Assembly (NCBI GenBank): GCA_020628425.1
Contig: JAHDEZ010000020.1
Span: 1-44,482, forward strand
Direction of reading: 5' to 3'
DNA from: Hellea sp.
GTDB taxonomy: Bacteria; Pseudomonadota; Alphaproteobacteria; Caulobacterales; Maricaulaceae
Length of the DNA stretch: 44,482 nt
Position 1 is the stretch's first letter. Every line of letters starts with the position of its first letter. This document shows, piece after piece, positions 23,764 to 31,194 of the stretch. The notes under the pieces were generated by a model that worked only from the letters and a program-made list of their open reading frames with translations, was not told the origin of the DNA and searched no databases. Position numbers and translations under genes: made by a program.

Positions 23764-24678
23764 ATGGTGCGTTTTCCCAAAATCGGAACAACTCTGACTT
23801 TGATAGCTATGTCTGTTTTTGCAACCAGCTCAGCTATGGCGCAAAGTGCCGACAGAGTTATTTCACTGGAATATCAAGAGGATTACCAAGCGGCCATTGC
23901 CTATATGGATGCCGGCAAATTTTCCAAAGCGGAAAAAAAGCTTAAGTCTCTGGTGAAAGAACGCAGCTTGTCTCCTTTTGAAAGATCGACCTTTGCTGCA
24001 GAACTGGCGGCGGCCTACTTCAAACAGGGGGATCAGGATGACGCGCTTGAGCTGTATCAGCAAGCGATTAACGCTGGAGGATTGTTGCCGGCTGAGAAAC
24101 TGACTTATGACAATATTATTGCGCAGTTGTTGATCGCTGAAGGAAAATATGCGCAAGGCGCGCAAGCGCTCGAAAACTGGGTCCGTCAGACCGGGCAGGC
24201 GACACCCAAAAATACAGAGATGATCATGCAGGGCTGGTATAGTGCCGGTGAGTTTCAAAAAGCTCTGCCTTGGGCGGAACGTTGGTTCAATGGGGCCACT
24301 GAAAAAAGTCGCAAACATTACGACGTGATGAATTACCTTTACGCTCAGTTGGGACAAGATGCTGGGCAGCTTAGTATCATCAATCAAATGGTCGCCCGCT
24401 GGCCACAAGAACGGGCGCTTTGGGACAATAAAGTCGCTCTTGAATCCCGGGCGGGGCAAGATCAGCAAGCCTATCAGACTTATAATCAGATGTATCAAAA
24501 CGGCTTGTTACGTTCTGAGGACGATCTCTTAAAGCTCGCAAAGTTCCATGAGTATTACAAAAATTACGGGCAAGGGGCCCAAGTCCTAATGGATGGGATG
24601 TCCCAGCGTATCATCAAAGACAATAAGAGCAATGAAGCTTATCTGACCCAGTTAAAAACACAGGCTGGATTGAATTAG
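23764..24678 (+). CDS. Short periplasmic TPR protein of the TonB locus, third copy
   Basis: A 304-residue exported protein. The frame reaches back to 23701, but the ATG at 23764 starts directly at a signal peptide (cleavage SAMAQ, about residue 27). The repeats match the first half of the other two TPR proteins (INAGGLLPAEK, IAQLLIAEGKYAQGAQALENWV), then it stops at QLKTQAGLN. The C-terminal region with NAYALEIIRG is missing, so it is a shortened form, not an interrupted frame. It ends by overlapping the convergent oligopeptidase gene by 4 bases, leaving no room for a terminator. Confidence 0.85.
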   Translation: MVRFPKIGTTLTLIAMSVFATSSAMAQSADRVISLEYQEDYQAAIAYMDAGKFSKAEKKLKSLVKERSLSPFERSTFAAELAAAYFKQGDQDDALELYQQAINAGGLLPAEKLTYDNIIAQLLIAEGKYAQGAQALENWVRQTGQATPKNTEMIMQGWYSAGEFQKALPWAERWFNGATEKSRKHYDVMNYLYAQLGQDAGQLSIINQMVARWPQERALWDNKVALESRAGQDQQAYQTYNQMYQNGLLRSEDDLLKLAKFHEYYKNYGQGAQVLMDGMSQRIIKDNKSNEAYLTQLKTQAGLN

Positions 24679-26780
24679 TCCCGCGTTATCGCGACAGCAA
24701 AAGCATATTCAAAAGCGGCTTCTTTCAAGCTGTCATAACGGCCTGTTTCACCTTGATGTCCGGCTTCCATATTTATCTTGAGTAATATAGGGGCTTCACC
24801 GGCTTGGTGTTCCCGTAGTTTTGCAGCCCACTTAGCAGGCTCCCAATAGGTTACGCGCGGATCAGTTAGGCCGCCGGTGATAAGCATTGGCGGATAGTTT
24901 GTTTCGATAATGTTGTCATAGGGCGAATAGCTGGCAATTCTGTCATAGGCCTCTGCATCCTCCAGCGGGTTCCCCCATTCAGGCCATTCCGGTGGTGTAA
25001 GCGGCAAGGTATCATCGCTCATTGTGTTAAGCACATCGACGAAAGGGACGGCCGCAATAACCCCCGCCCAAAGTTCCGGATCCTGATTAAGGGCTGCGCC
25101 GACCAATAGGCCTCCAGCCGAACCGCCATGAGCAACCAGTCGACCACGTGCGGTATAACCTTTGTCACAAAGGCCGCGGCCCACATCGACAAAGTCATTA
25201 AATGTATTGGTCTTTTTCTCGAGCTTTCCGTCTAGATACCATTGATAGCCTTTTGCCATTCCGCCCCGAATATGAGCGACGGCGAAAATCATACCCCGAT
25301 CGACCAAAGACAGAATAGATGTCCGAAAGCCCGCTGGAATCGTTATGCCATAAGAACCATAGCCATATAGAAGACAAGGGTGCGCCTCGGACCGTTCGAG
25401 ATCGGATTTATAAAGCAAAGTCACCGGCACGGTCTCGCCGTCCCTGACTTTAATATGGAGCCGCTCAGTTTTATAATCAGACGGTTCATGCCCGCTTGGT
25501 ATTTTTTGCGTTTTCTGCAAGATCCGTTTGCGACTGTTCAAATTGTAATCAAATATTTGGGCCGGTGTCGTGGGCGAAGAATAGACAAACCGCATCCACT
25601 CACTCTCATAAGGCTGGTCTCCTTTAAGGCCCAGACCAAAGGCCTCTTCGTCAAAATCTATATTGTGAGACGTCCCGATAGCCATATCGACGATGACGAT
25701 TCGAGGGAGAGCATTTTCGCGCACAAGATAGACAAGATGATCCTGATAGGACTCCATACCGAGGATCAGTGTCCCTGGTTTATGACGAATATAAGTATCC
25801 CAGTCCGCTCCCGGCGCGGCTGAAATGGCCCGCCTCTTTATTTGGAAGTCGACAGCATCGTCGGTATTGGTGAGAATATAGAAGAACTCGCCATGTTCAT
25901 GAATGCTATATTCTCGTCCTGCCAAACGTGGAGAAAAACAAACTGGATTTTCATCAGGTTTATGGGCTGGAACAAGCCAGAGTTCAGTGGTGGTGTGGTT
26001 ATGTGCACTGATTTGGATGAAACGCCGAGCATCAGTCTCTGCGACCGACACAAAAAACCCGGGATTTTCTTCTTTGTAGATTTGTGTTTTGGGCTCATCC
26101 GTATCGATGTTTCGACGATAGACCGCGTGCGGTCGTTGGTTTTCATCCCGTTCCGTCCAGAACAAGGTGCTGTTATCGGCGGCCCAAACCACGCTGCCAG
26201 TGGAACTCTCAATGCCGGTGGAGCTCGTTGTCTGGCTGGTCAGTTCTTTGACAAATATTTCGTAGTTTTCGGCACCTTTGCTATCAAGTGTATAGGCAAT
26301 GCGATTGTGATCCCGGCTATGAACGACCGCGCCAAGGTCGAAAAACCCAGGGTGGTTCTTGGACAAATCATCCGCGTCTAGCAGTATTTCTTCATCTCCA
26401 TCAGAGTTGATATCGCCGTTTTCTATAGGTTTTCGGCAGTAAATCCCATGTTGATCACCTTTCCGGAAGCGATGATAATAGGCAAAATTGCCATCCGGTG
26501 CCGGGACGTCAGCGTCTTCCGCTTCCAGACGGTTCTTCATTTCCTCAAAAATTTGCTCTTTAAGTGTTTTCAATGGCGCTGTTACCAATTTCGTGTAGCT
26601 GTTCTCGGCCTCGAGATAGCTTCGAATGTCTGGGTTCAGCGTCTCTGGTTGACGCATAACCGTTTGCCAGTGCTCATCCTTCATCCAGGCATAGTTATCG
26701 ACCCGGATTCGGCCTAACTGCTCTGTTCTCTTGGGTTTTTTATGGGCTGAAGGGGGTGTTGGGGTGAGATCAAGTTTCAT
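24675..26780 (-). CDS. ptrB: Oligopeptidase B-type prolyl oligopeptidase (S9A)
   Basis: A 701-residue serine peptidase that cleaves short peptides after basic residues in the oligopeptidase B class. A beta-propeller occupies about 70-420, and the alpha/beta-hydrolase domain the C-terminal 280 residues. The triad is visible: S554 in HGGSAGG, D640 in TDPRVTYWEP and H675 in AGHQGE. Length and the N-terminal YAWMKDEHW fit oligopeptidase B. No signal peptide is seen, so it is probably cytoplasmic. GAGAGG sits close (1 base) before the ATG. Confidence 0.93.
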   Translation of the reverse strand: MKLDLTPTPPSAHKKPKRTEQLGRIRVDNYAWMKDEHWQTVMRQPETLNPDIRSYLEAENSYTKLVTAPLKTLKEQIFEEMKNRLEAEDADVPAPDGNFAYYHRFRKGDQHGIYCRKPIENGDINSDGDEEILLDADDLSKNHPGFFDLGAVVHSRDHNRIAYTLDSKGAENYEIFVKELTSQTTSSTGIESSTGSVVWAADNSTLFWTERDENQRPHAVYRRNIDTDEPKTQIYKEENPGFFVSVAETDARRFIQISAHNHTTTELWLVPAHKPDENPVCFSPRLAGREYSIHEHGEFFYILTNTDDAVDFQIKRRAISAAPGADWDTYIRHKPGTLILGMESYQDHLVYLVRENALPRIVIVDMAIGTSHNIDFDEEAFGLGLKGDQPYESEWMRFVYSSPTTPAQIFDYNLNSRKRILQKTQKIPSGHEPSDYKTERLHIKVRDGETVPVTLLYKSDLERSEAHPCLLYGYGSYGITIPAGFRTSILSLVDRGMIFAVAHIRGGMAKGYQWYLDGKLEKKTNTFNDFVDVGRGLCDKGYTARGRLVAHGGSAGGLLVGAALNQDPELWAGVIAAVPFVDVLNTMSDDTLPLTPPEWPEWGNPLEDAEAYDRIASYSPYDNIIETNYPPMLITGGLTDPRVTYWEPAKWAAKLREHQAGEAPILLKINMEAGHQGETGRYDSLKEAAFEYAFAVAITRD

Positions 26781-26830
26781 GCCTCTCTAATTAGGAAACC
26801 TGGCAGGCAGTGCAAGGGAATTGGTCCGCA

Positions 26831-26855
26831 AACTGTGACTTTTTTGATCACAGTT
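26831..26855. promoter_or_regulatory. Inverted repeat between divergent ptrB and DUF2336 genes
   Basis: AACTGTGA (26831-26838) and TCACAGTT (26848-26855) are perfect 8-base arms separated by nine bases. The element lies almost exactly midway between the two divergent start codons (about 51 bases from each), the position of a shared operator. No T run follows, so it is not a terminator. The regulator is unknown. Confidence 0.45.
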
Positions 26856-26906
26856 AGTTAACTCTATTTGTCTAGTTTCATTGCCAGCTAACGCCGAGGA
26901 CCCGCT

Positions 26907-28145
26907 ATGCAGGCTCAGCCCGCACTCGAATTGACACAAACAACCACTGCCGCCCCGCCGGATGCGTCTGTTATCAGACGACAATTGGCACAGCGACTGG
27001 CCGACGTGATTTGTATTCCTGAAAGCCAGCTGGCACCACAGGAACGGCATATGGCCGGAGATGTATTGGTGGAATTGCTGCGCGAGGCGGATATCGAGCT
27101 CAGAGAGAGAGTTGCCAAGCGCCTTGTCATGCTGAATGAGGCACCGCGGACCATTCTGGTCATTCTGGCGAAAGACGAGTTAAACGTCGCCCGACACATT
27201 CTCGAAAAAAGTGAAAGCTTAACGGATTCGGATCTGATCCAGATTGCTCGCAAAGTACCCTTGACCCACAGAAAGGTTATCGCACAACGCCGCAAAATCG
27301 CGGATGCTGTTGTCGACGTATTAGTGGAATTTCTGGAAGAAGAGGTTGTTGAAACTGTTCTGCAAAATAAAGGCGCTAACTTTTCGGAGACTGCCTTGCA
27401 GCGTATATTACGGATGAGCCGTAATCATCATCGTTATGTTGAGCTGCTTCAGTTGCGTGATGAATTGCGCCCGTCTCATGGTCTGACCATGTTCTGGTGG
27501 GCCAAGCCTGAGACCCGTCGTAAAATTCTTAAAAGATTTTCTATCGCACGAACCGTTCTACAGGATTCTTGTGCAGACCTTTACCCTAAAGCCGCAGCTA
27601 ATGGCTGGGCTGACCCTGCTGTCCGAAAAGCACTACAGTTTATCGAACGTCGTCAGCGAAACCGGGCCGCTATGGATAGAAGCGAATTTGAAGGCTTGGA
27701 AGCTGCGCTTGAGTCTGCAGAGGCCAATGGCCTGACCCGGGGTATTACTCAGGAAATTTCCTATATGGCTGGTATTAAGCCAGCGACTGGCGCGCAAATT
27801 TTGACCGACCGCTCCGGCGAGGCTATCGCTATACTCTGCAAAGCACCTGGCTTGAAGCGGGATTACTTGCATAAAATTTGGAAGGCGCTTCGACGCCCTC
27901 TGGAAGATGAAAACGGCAATGTTCACCCGGATCTGCAGCGTGCTATTTCAACCTATGATGAGATTTCTACGGACAAGGCGCAAACCATTCTACGCTATTG
28001 GAACTGGTCGTTGACTTCTTCTCTAAATGAAGATGTTCTTCGGCACATCAAGGATGGTGTGATTCCTCGCGAAGAGGATTATGGGGCAGCTGCTATAACC
28101 GCTGCTCTGGTCTTTGGCTACAAACCCGATCCGACCGTCAGCTAA
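26907..28145 (+). CDS. DUF2336 family protein
   Basis: A 412-residue, mostly helical soluble protein of the alphaproteobacterial DUF2336 family. It shows HEAT-like helical pairs: RERVAKRLVMLNEAPRTI, ARHILEKSESLTDSDLIQIAR and IADAVVDVLVEF. No catalytic motif is visible and the family has no firmly established role. GAGGA lies 6 bases before the ATG. It is transcribed divergently from ptrB and 111 bases ahead of the antiporter operon; the gap 28146-28256 shows no convincing terminator. Confidence 0.85.
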   Translation: MQAQPALELTQTTTAAPPDASVIRRQLAQRLADVICIPESQLAPQERHMAGDVLVELLREADIELRERVAKRLVMLNEAPRTILVILAKDELNVARHILEKSESLTDSDLIQIARKVPLTHRKVIAQRRKIADAVVDVLVEFLEEEVVETVLQNKGANFSETALQRILRMSRNHHRYVELLQLRDELRPSHGLTMFWWAKPETRRKILKRFSIARTVLQDSCADLYPKAAANGWADPAVRKALQFIERRQRNRAAMDRSEFEGLEAALESAEANGLTRGITQEISYMAGIKPATGAQILTDRSGEAIAILCKAPGLKRDYLHKIWKALRRPLEDENGNVHPDLQRAISTYDEISTDKAQTILRYWNWSLTSSLNEDVLRHIKDGVIPREEDYGAAAITAALVFGYKPDPTVS

Positions 28146-28256
28146 GTCGTTTTTTTACGATTTTCCCCGATTTTTCGTCCAGTAAGGCTTGGCCTAAGCC
28201 AGCCTGCCCGCTAAACCAAAGCAAAATAATTTCTGTGTTAGGATTCTGGAGGGATA

Positions 28257-28763
28257 ATGTTGCGCTTTGGCCTCGTGCTTGCCATTGTGTTGGCCATTTA
28301 CTGGCTTGCACTCTCAGGGTATTTATATGACCCGCTCATCCTTTCTTTTGGTGTAATCTCCGTTGTCCTGGTTTTGGGTTTGTGTGCCCGTATGAATATT
28401 CTGGATGAGGAAACCGTTCCCTATCTTCATGTTCCAAAAACACTGTCTTATTTCGTGTGGTTGGGCAAAGAAATTGTCAAAGCCAACGTTAAGGTTTTCA
28501 AAGCTGTTTTGAGCCCGGATATGGAGGTGTCCCCCACCATGGTGAGGGTTCCGTCTTCTCCTAATACGGAAATCGGGAAGACCATGTTCGGAAACTCAAT
28601 CACTCTAACGCCCGGAACCGTTAGCGTCGCTATGTCAGAAGATGAAATTCTGGTCCATGCCTTACTAGAGGAAATGGGCAATGCTGACGATTTTAGCGAA
28701 ATGGCTGACAGGTCGGCTTGGTCTATCGGGGAAGTTAAGTCTGTCTCTCAGGGAGAGAGTTGA
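28257..28763 (+). CDS. mnhE: Mrp-type cation/proton antiporter subunit E (MbhA-like)
   Basis: A 168-residue subunit with two N-terminal membrane helices (3-43) and a cytoplasmic domain containing KANVKVFKAVLSPDMEVSPTM and NSITLTPGTVSVAM, the MnhE hallmark. It is part of a multi-subunit inner-membrane antiporter that exchanges Na+ (or other cations) for protons. A strong GGAGGG lies 3 bases before the ATG. First gene of a ten-gene operon with stop/start overlaps almost throughout. Confidence 0.94.
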   Translation: MLRFGLVLAIVLAIYWLALSGYLYDPLILSFGVISVVLVLGLCARMNILDEETVPYLHVPKTLSYFVWLGKEIVKANVKVFKAVLSPDMEVSPTMVRVPSSPNTEIGKTMFGNSITLTPGTVSVAMSEDEILVHALLEEMGNADDFSEMADRSAWSIGEVKSVSQGES

Positions 28764-29089
28764 TGGAAAACTTCATGGCATATTTCAATTTGGCAGCGGC
28801 CCTTTTCATTTTGATCAGTATGGCCATGATGTTGGGTCGTCTTTTAGTTGGGCCAACACTCTATGACCGTCTTCTGGCAGTAAATTCCTTTGGAACCAAA
28901 ACCGTTTTATTTCTTTGTGTTTTTTGTCTTGTGATTGGCCGACCGGACGGTGTTGACATTGCGCTGCTTTATGCATTGATGAACTTTATTGCGACGATTG
29001 CCGTGCTGAAATTCTTTAGTTACCGTGCCTTGGATGTTTCTTTGCTCGAGTCTCACAATTCAACTGACCGGGACGGAGGGGCGTCATGA
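28763..29089 (+). CDS. mnhF: Mrp-type antiporter subunit F (MbhB-like)
   Basis: A 108-residue protein with three membrane helices. The motif VGPTLYDRLLAVNSFGTKTV and the later VDIALLYALMNFIATIAVLKF are typical of MnhF. The ATG overlaps the mnhE stop by one base (TGATG), with GGGAGAGAG just upstream. Confidence 0.93.
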   Translation: MENFMAYFNLAAALFILISMAMMLGRLLVGPTLYDRLLAVNSFGTKTVLFLCVFCLVIGRPDGVDIALLYALMNFIATIAVLKFFSYRALDVSLLESHNSTDRDGGAS

Positions 29090-29517
29090 TCAGCACTTTG
29101 TTTTACGCTGTCGCTGAGGTCGCAAAGTCCTCAGGCTCTGGTTATGAATTTTTGCATTTTTTGCAATACGGAATTGCCGTCGCCTGTATTTCCGCGGGAC
29201 TTCTATTTGTATTGGGCGGAACACTTGGGGTGTTGAGATTACCCGACTTTTTCACGCGTATCCATGCTGCGGGTATGACTGACACGCTAGGTGCAGAGCT
29301 TATTCTTTTAGGGCTCATCATTCAGGAAGGCTTTACGCAGCTCAGTCTGAAATTCCTGTTTGTGTCCATGTTCCTATTGTTGACATCTCCAACAGCAACC
29401 CATGCGGTGGCCAATGCAGCCTATCAGGCGGGATTGAAGCCAAGACTAGGTAAATACAGGGCACCGTCTCCTTCGGAAATCGACGGAAGCGCAGCGAAAA
29501 AAGGGGAGACACACTGA
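29086..29517 (+). CDS. mnhG: Mrp-type antiporter subunit G (MbhC-like)
   Basis: A 143-residue protein with three membrane helices. The core GTLGVLRLPDFFTRIHAAGM and LTSPTATHAVANAAYQAG match MnhG closely. The N-terminal 25 residues and the hydrophilic C-terminal 30 residues (PSPSEIDGSAAKKGETH) exceed the usual length. Its ATG overlaps the mnhF stop by 4 bases. Confidence 0.93.
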   Translation: MISTLFYAVAEVAKSSGSGYEFLHFLQYGIAVACISAGLLFVLGGTLGVLRLPDFFTRIHAAGMTDTLGAELILLGLIIQEGFTQLSLKFLFVSMFLLLTSPTATHAVANAAYQAGLKPRLGKYRAPSPSEIDGSAAKKGETH

Positions 29518-30281
29518 TGGCCCCGACTATTTTACTTGATATCGGCTTTATGGCCATGTTGGTTGTTGTAGCCTTTTCTATTGTCAGGCTGAAATCACTA
29601 TTCGCCATAGTAATGTTACAAGGCGTATACAGCCTGGTCTCTGCGGCCTGGTTTGTATCTCTGGATGCTGTGGATGTAGCTTTTACGGAAGCTGCAGTGG
29701 GCGCGGGTGTTTCGACGGTATTGATGTTAGCAGCAATGCTGCTGGCAGATAGAGAGTCGCGACCGGTGCCTATCAGTCGTCAGATCGGTCCGCTATTCAT
29801 AGTAGTATTTGCGGGTTTGGCGATGTTCTACGCTATTGGCGACATGCCGGTTTATGGCGATGCGTTTTCCCCAGCCAATCAAGGCGTCGGGGCATCCTAT
29901 CTCGATACCACATACGAAGATATGCATATACCTAATGTGGTAACCGCAGTTTTGGCGAGCTATCGAGGCTATGATACTTTTGGTGAGGCTGTTGTGATTT
30001 TCTGCGCCGGTCTGGGTGTTCTACTTTTGCTGGGGCTTAATGGTAATGCGGGTAAGTGGCGAGCACAGCCAAACGGTGTTCGTATCTCTAAACAGGCTGC
30101 ACCGGCCGCCCGTCGTCGGGCGCTTCCTAAAGATGCTGCCGTGTTAAAGGAGAAAGAGCCCGAAACCAAACCGACCCCCAAATCAAAAGCAGCGCCTAAA
30201 AAGACGGCTACGAAGAAGGCGCCGCAAAAGAAAACAGCTCCCAAGGCTAAAACGAATAAGTCAAAAGGAGGGAGCTCATGA
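29517..30281 (+). CDS. MbhD (DUF4040)-MbhE fusion with a Lys/Ala/Pro tail
   Basis: A 254-residue membrane protein equivalent to the C-terminal part of MrpA. Residues 1-80 form the MbhD/DUF4040 unit with DVAFTEAAVGAGVST (E58 in a membrane helix); residues about 90-175 form the MbhE unit with PNVVTAVLASYRGYDTFGEA. The last 50 residues are a low-complexity tail rich in Lys, Ala, Pro and Thr, with repeats such as PKKTATKKAPQKKTAPK. Such a tail is not part of the known antiporter fold. The ATG overlaps the mnhG stop by one base. Confidence 0.9.
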   Translation: MAPTILLDIGFMAMLVVVAFSIVRLKSLFAIVMLQGVYSLVSAAWFVSLDAVDVAFTEAAVGAGVSTVLMLAAMLLADRESRPVPISRQIGPLFIVVFAGLAMFYAIGDMPVYGDAFSPANQGVGASYLDTTYEDMHIPNVVTAVLASYRGYDTFGEAVVIFCAGLGVLLLLGLNGNAGKWRAQPNGVRISKQAAPAARRRALPKDAAVLKEKEPETKPTPKSKAAPKKTATKKAPQKKTAPKAKTNKSKGGSS

Positions 30282-30715
30282 CCCCTCACGTCATCTTACG
30301 GGTAATCGCAAAGTTTCTTATTCCCTTGATTGCCATGTTTGCTTTTTATGTCCAATTCCATGGTGACTTTGGACCTGGGGGTGGATTTCAGGCCGGCGTT
30401 ATTTTGGCGGCTTCTGTCATTCTTTATGCCCTTATTTTCGGTTTGGACGCGGCTAAAAAAGCCATTCCGCCATCTTGGGTGCGTATAGGTATGACATTAG
30501 GCGTTTTATTATATGGCGGAACAGGTGTTGTAACCTGGCTGCTCGGCGCAGAATTTTTAAATTACAGCGTTCTGGCCGAGAAAACATATAAGGGACAGCA
30601 TTACGGCATTATCGCTGTCGAACTAGGCGTGTTACTGGCAGTGGCCAGCGTTATGCTCGCAATTTTTTATGCCTTTGGCTCCCGACAACCTGATCTGACG
30701 GATGAGGACTGGTAA
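30278..30715 (+). CDS. mnhB: Mrp-type antiporter subunit B (MbhF-like)
   Basis: A 145-residue protein with four membrane helices. GDFGPGGGFQAGVILAASVIL is the MnhB signature, and LGVLLYGGTGVVTWLLG follows. It shares a 4-base ATGA overlap with the previous gene. Confidence 0.93.
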   Translation: MTPHVILRVIAKFLIPLIAMFAFYVQFHGDFGPGGGFQAGVILAASVILYALIFGLDAAKKAIPPSWVRIGMTLGVLLYGGTGVVTWLLGAEFLNYSVLAEKTYKGQHYGIIAVELGVLLAVASVMLAIFYAFGSRQPDLTDEDW

Positions 30716-31194
30716 TGATTTCCGCTATTTCTGAAAGTTATCACTATGCGATTGTCATCATATTGATGATGGTCGGTCTTTATGTGGTATTCTCATCCCG
30801 TAATCTGATCAAAAAACTGGTAGGGCTATCCGTTTTCCAAACCTCCGTATTTTTGCTCTATATAACCATTGGCAAAGTTAAAGGCGGTCAGCCGCCCATT
30901 CTTGTGGATACACACAGTGATGCCAAAGACTACGGCGACAAAGCCGAAGCGGCATTAAATGCAGTTGCCGGTTCTGGCGGCGAAGCTGTCGGCGGCGCGC
31001 ATCACGGGGCAGAGGTGCTCTATTCTAATCCGCTGCCACATGTTCTTATTCTGACGGCCATCGTGGTAGGCGTCGCGACACTGGCGATTGGTTTGGCACT
31101 TGTTGTTCGTATTCGCGAAGTTTACGGCTCCATCGAGGAAGATGTGATTAACGATATCGATTACCGTTATAATCTGGAGGGGACGGCGGACTAA
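30715..31194 (+). CDS. mnhC: Mrp-type antiporter subunit C (MbhG/NuoK-like) with an extended loop
   Basis: A 159-residue NuoK-like subunit with three membrane helices. SSRNLIKKLVGLSVFQTSV marks helix 2, and NPLPHVLILTAIVVGVATLAIGLAL marks helix 3. MrpC proteins are usually around 113 residues; here about 40 extra residues between helices 2 and 3 (SDAKDYGDKAEAALNAV, then Gly/Ala/His-rich GGAHHGAE) lengthen the loop. The ATG overlaps the mnhB stop by one base (TAATG). Confidence 0.92.
   Translation: MISAISESYHYAIVIILMMVGLYVVFSSRNLIKKLVGLSVFQTSVFLLYITIGKVKGGQPPILVDTHSDAKDYGDKAEAALNAVAGSGGEAVGGAHHGAEVLYSNPLPHVLILTAIVVGVATLAIGLALVVRIREVYGSIEEDVINDIDYRYNLEGTAD

Noticed and set aside
26834..26852. 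CRP-like site TGTGA/TCACA
   Set aside because: The half-sites match, but the spacer is 9 bases, not the 6 required by CRP/FNR-type dimers.
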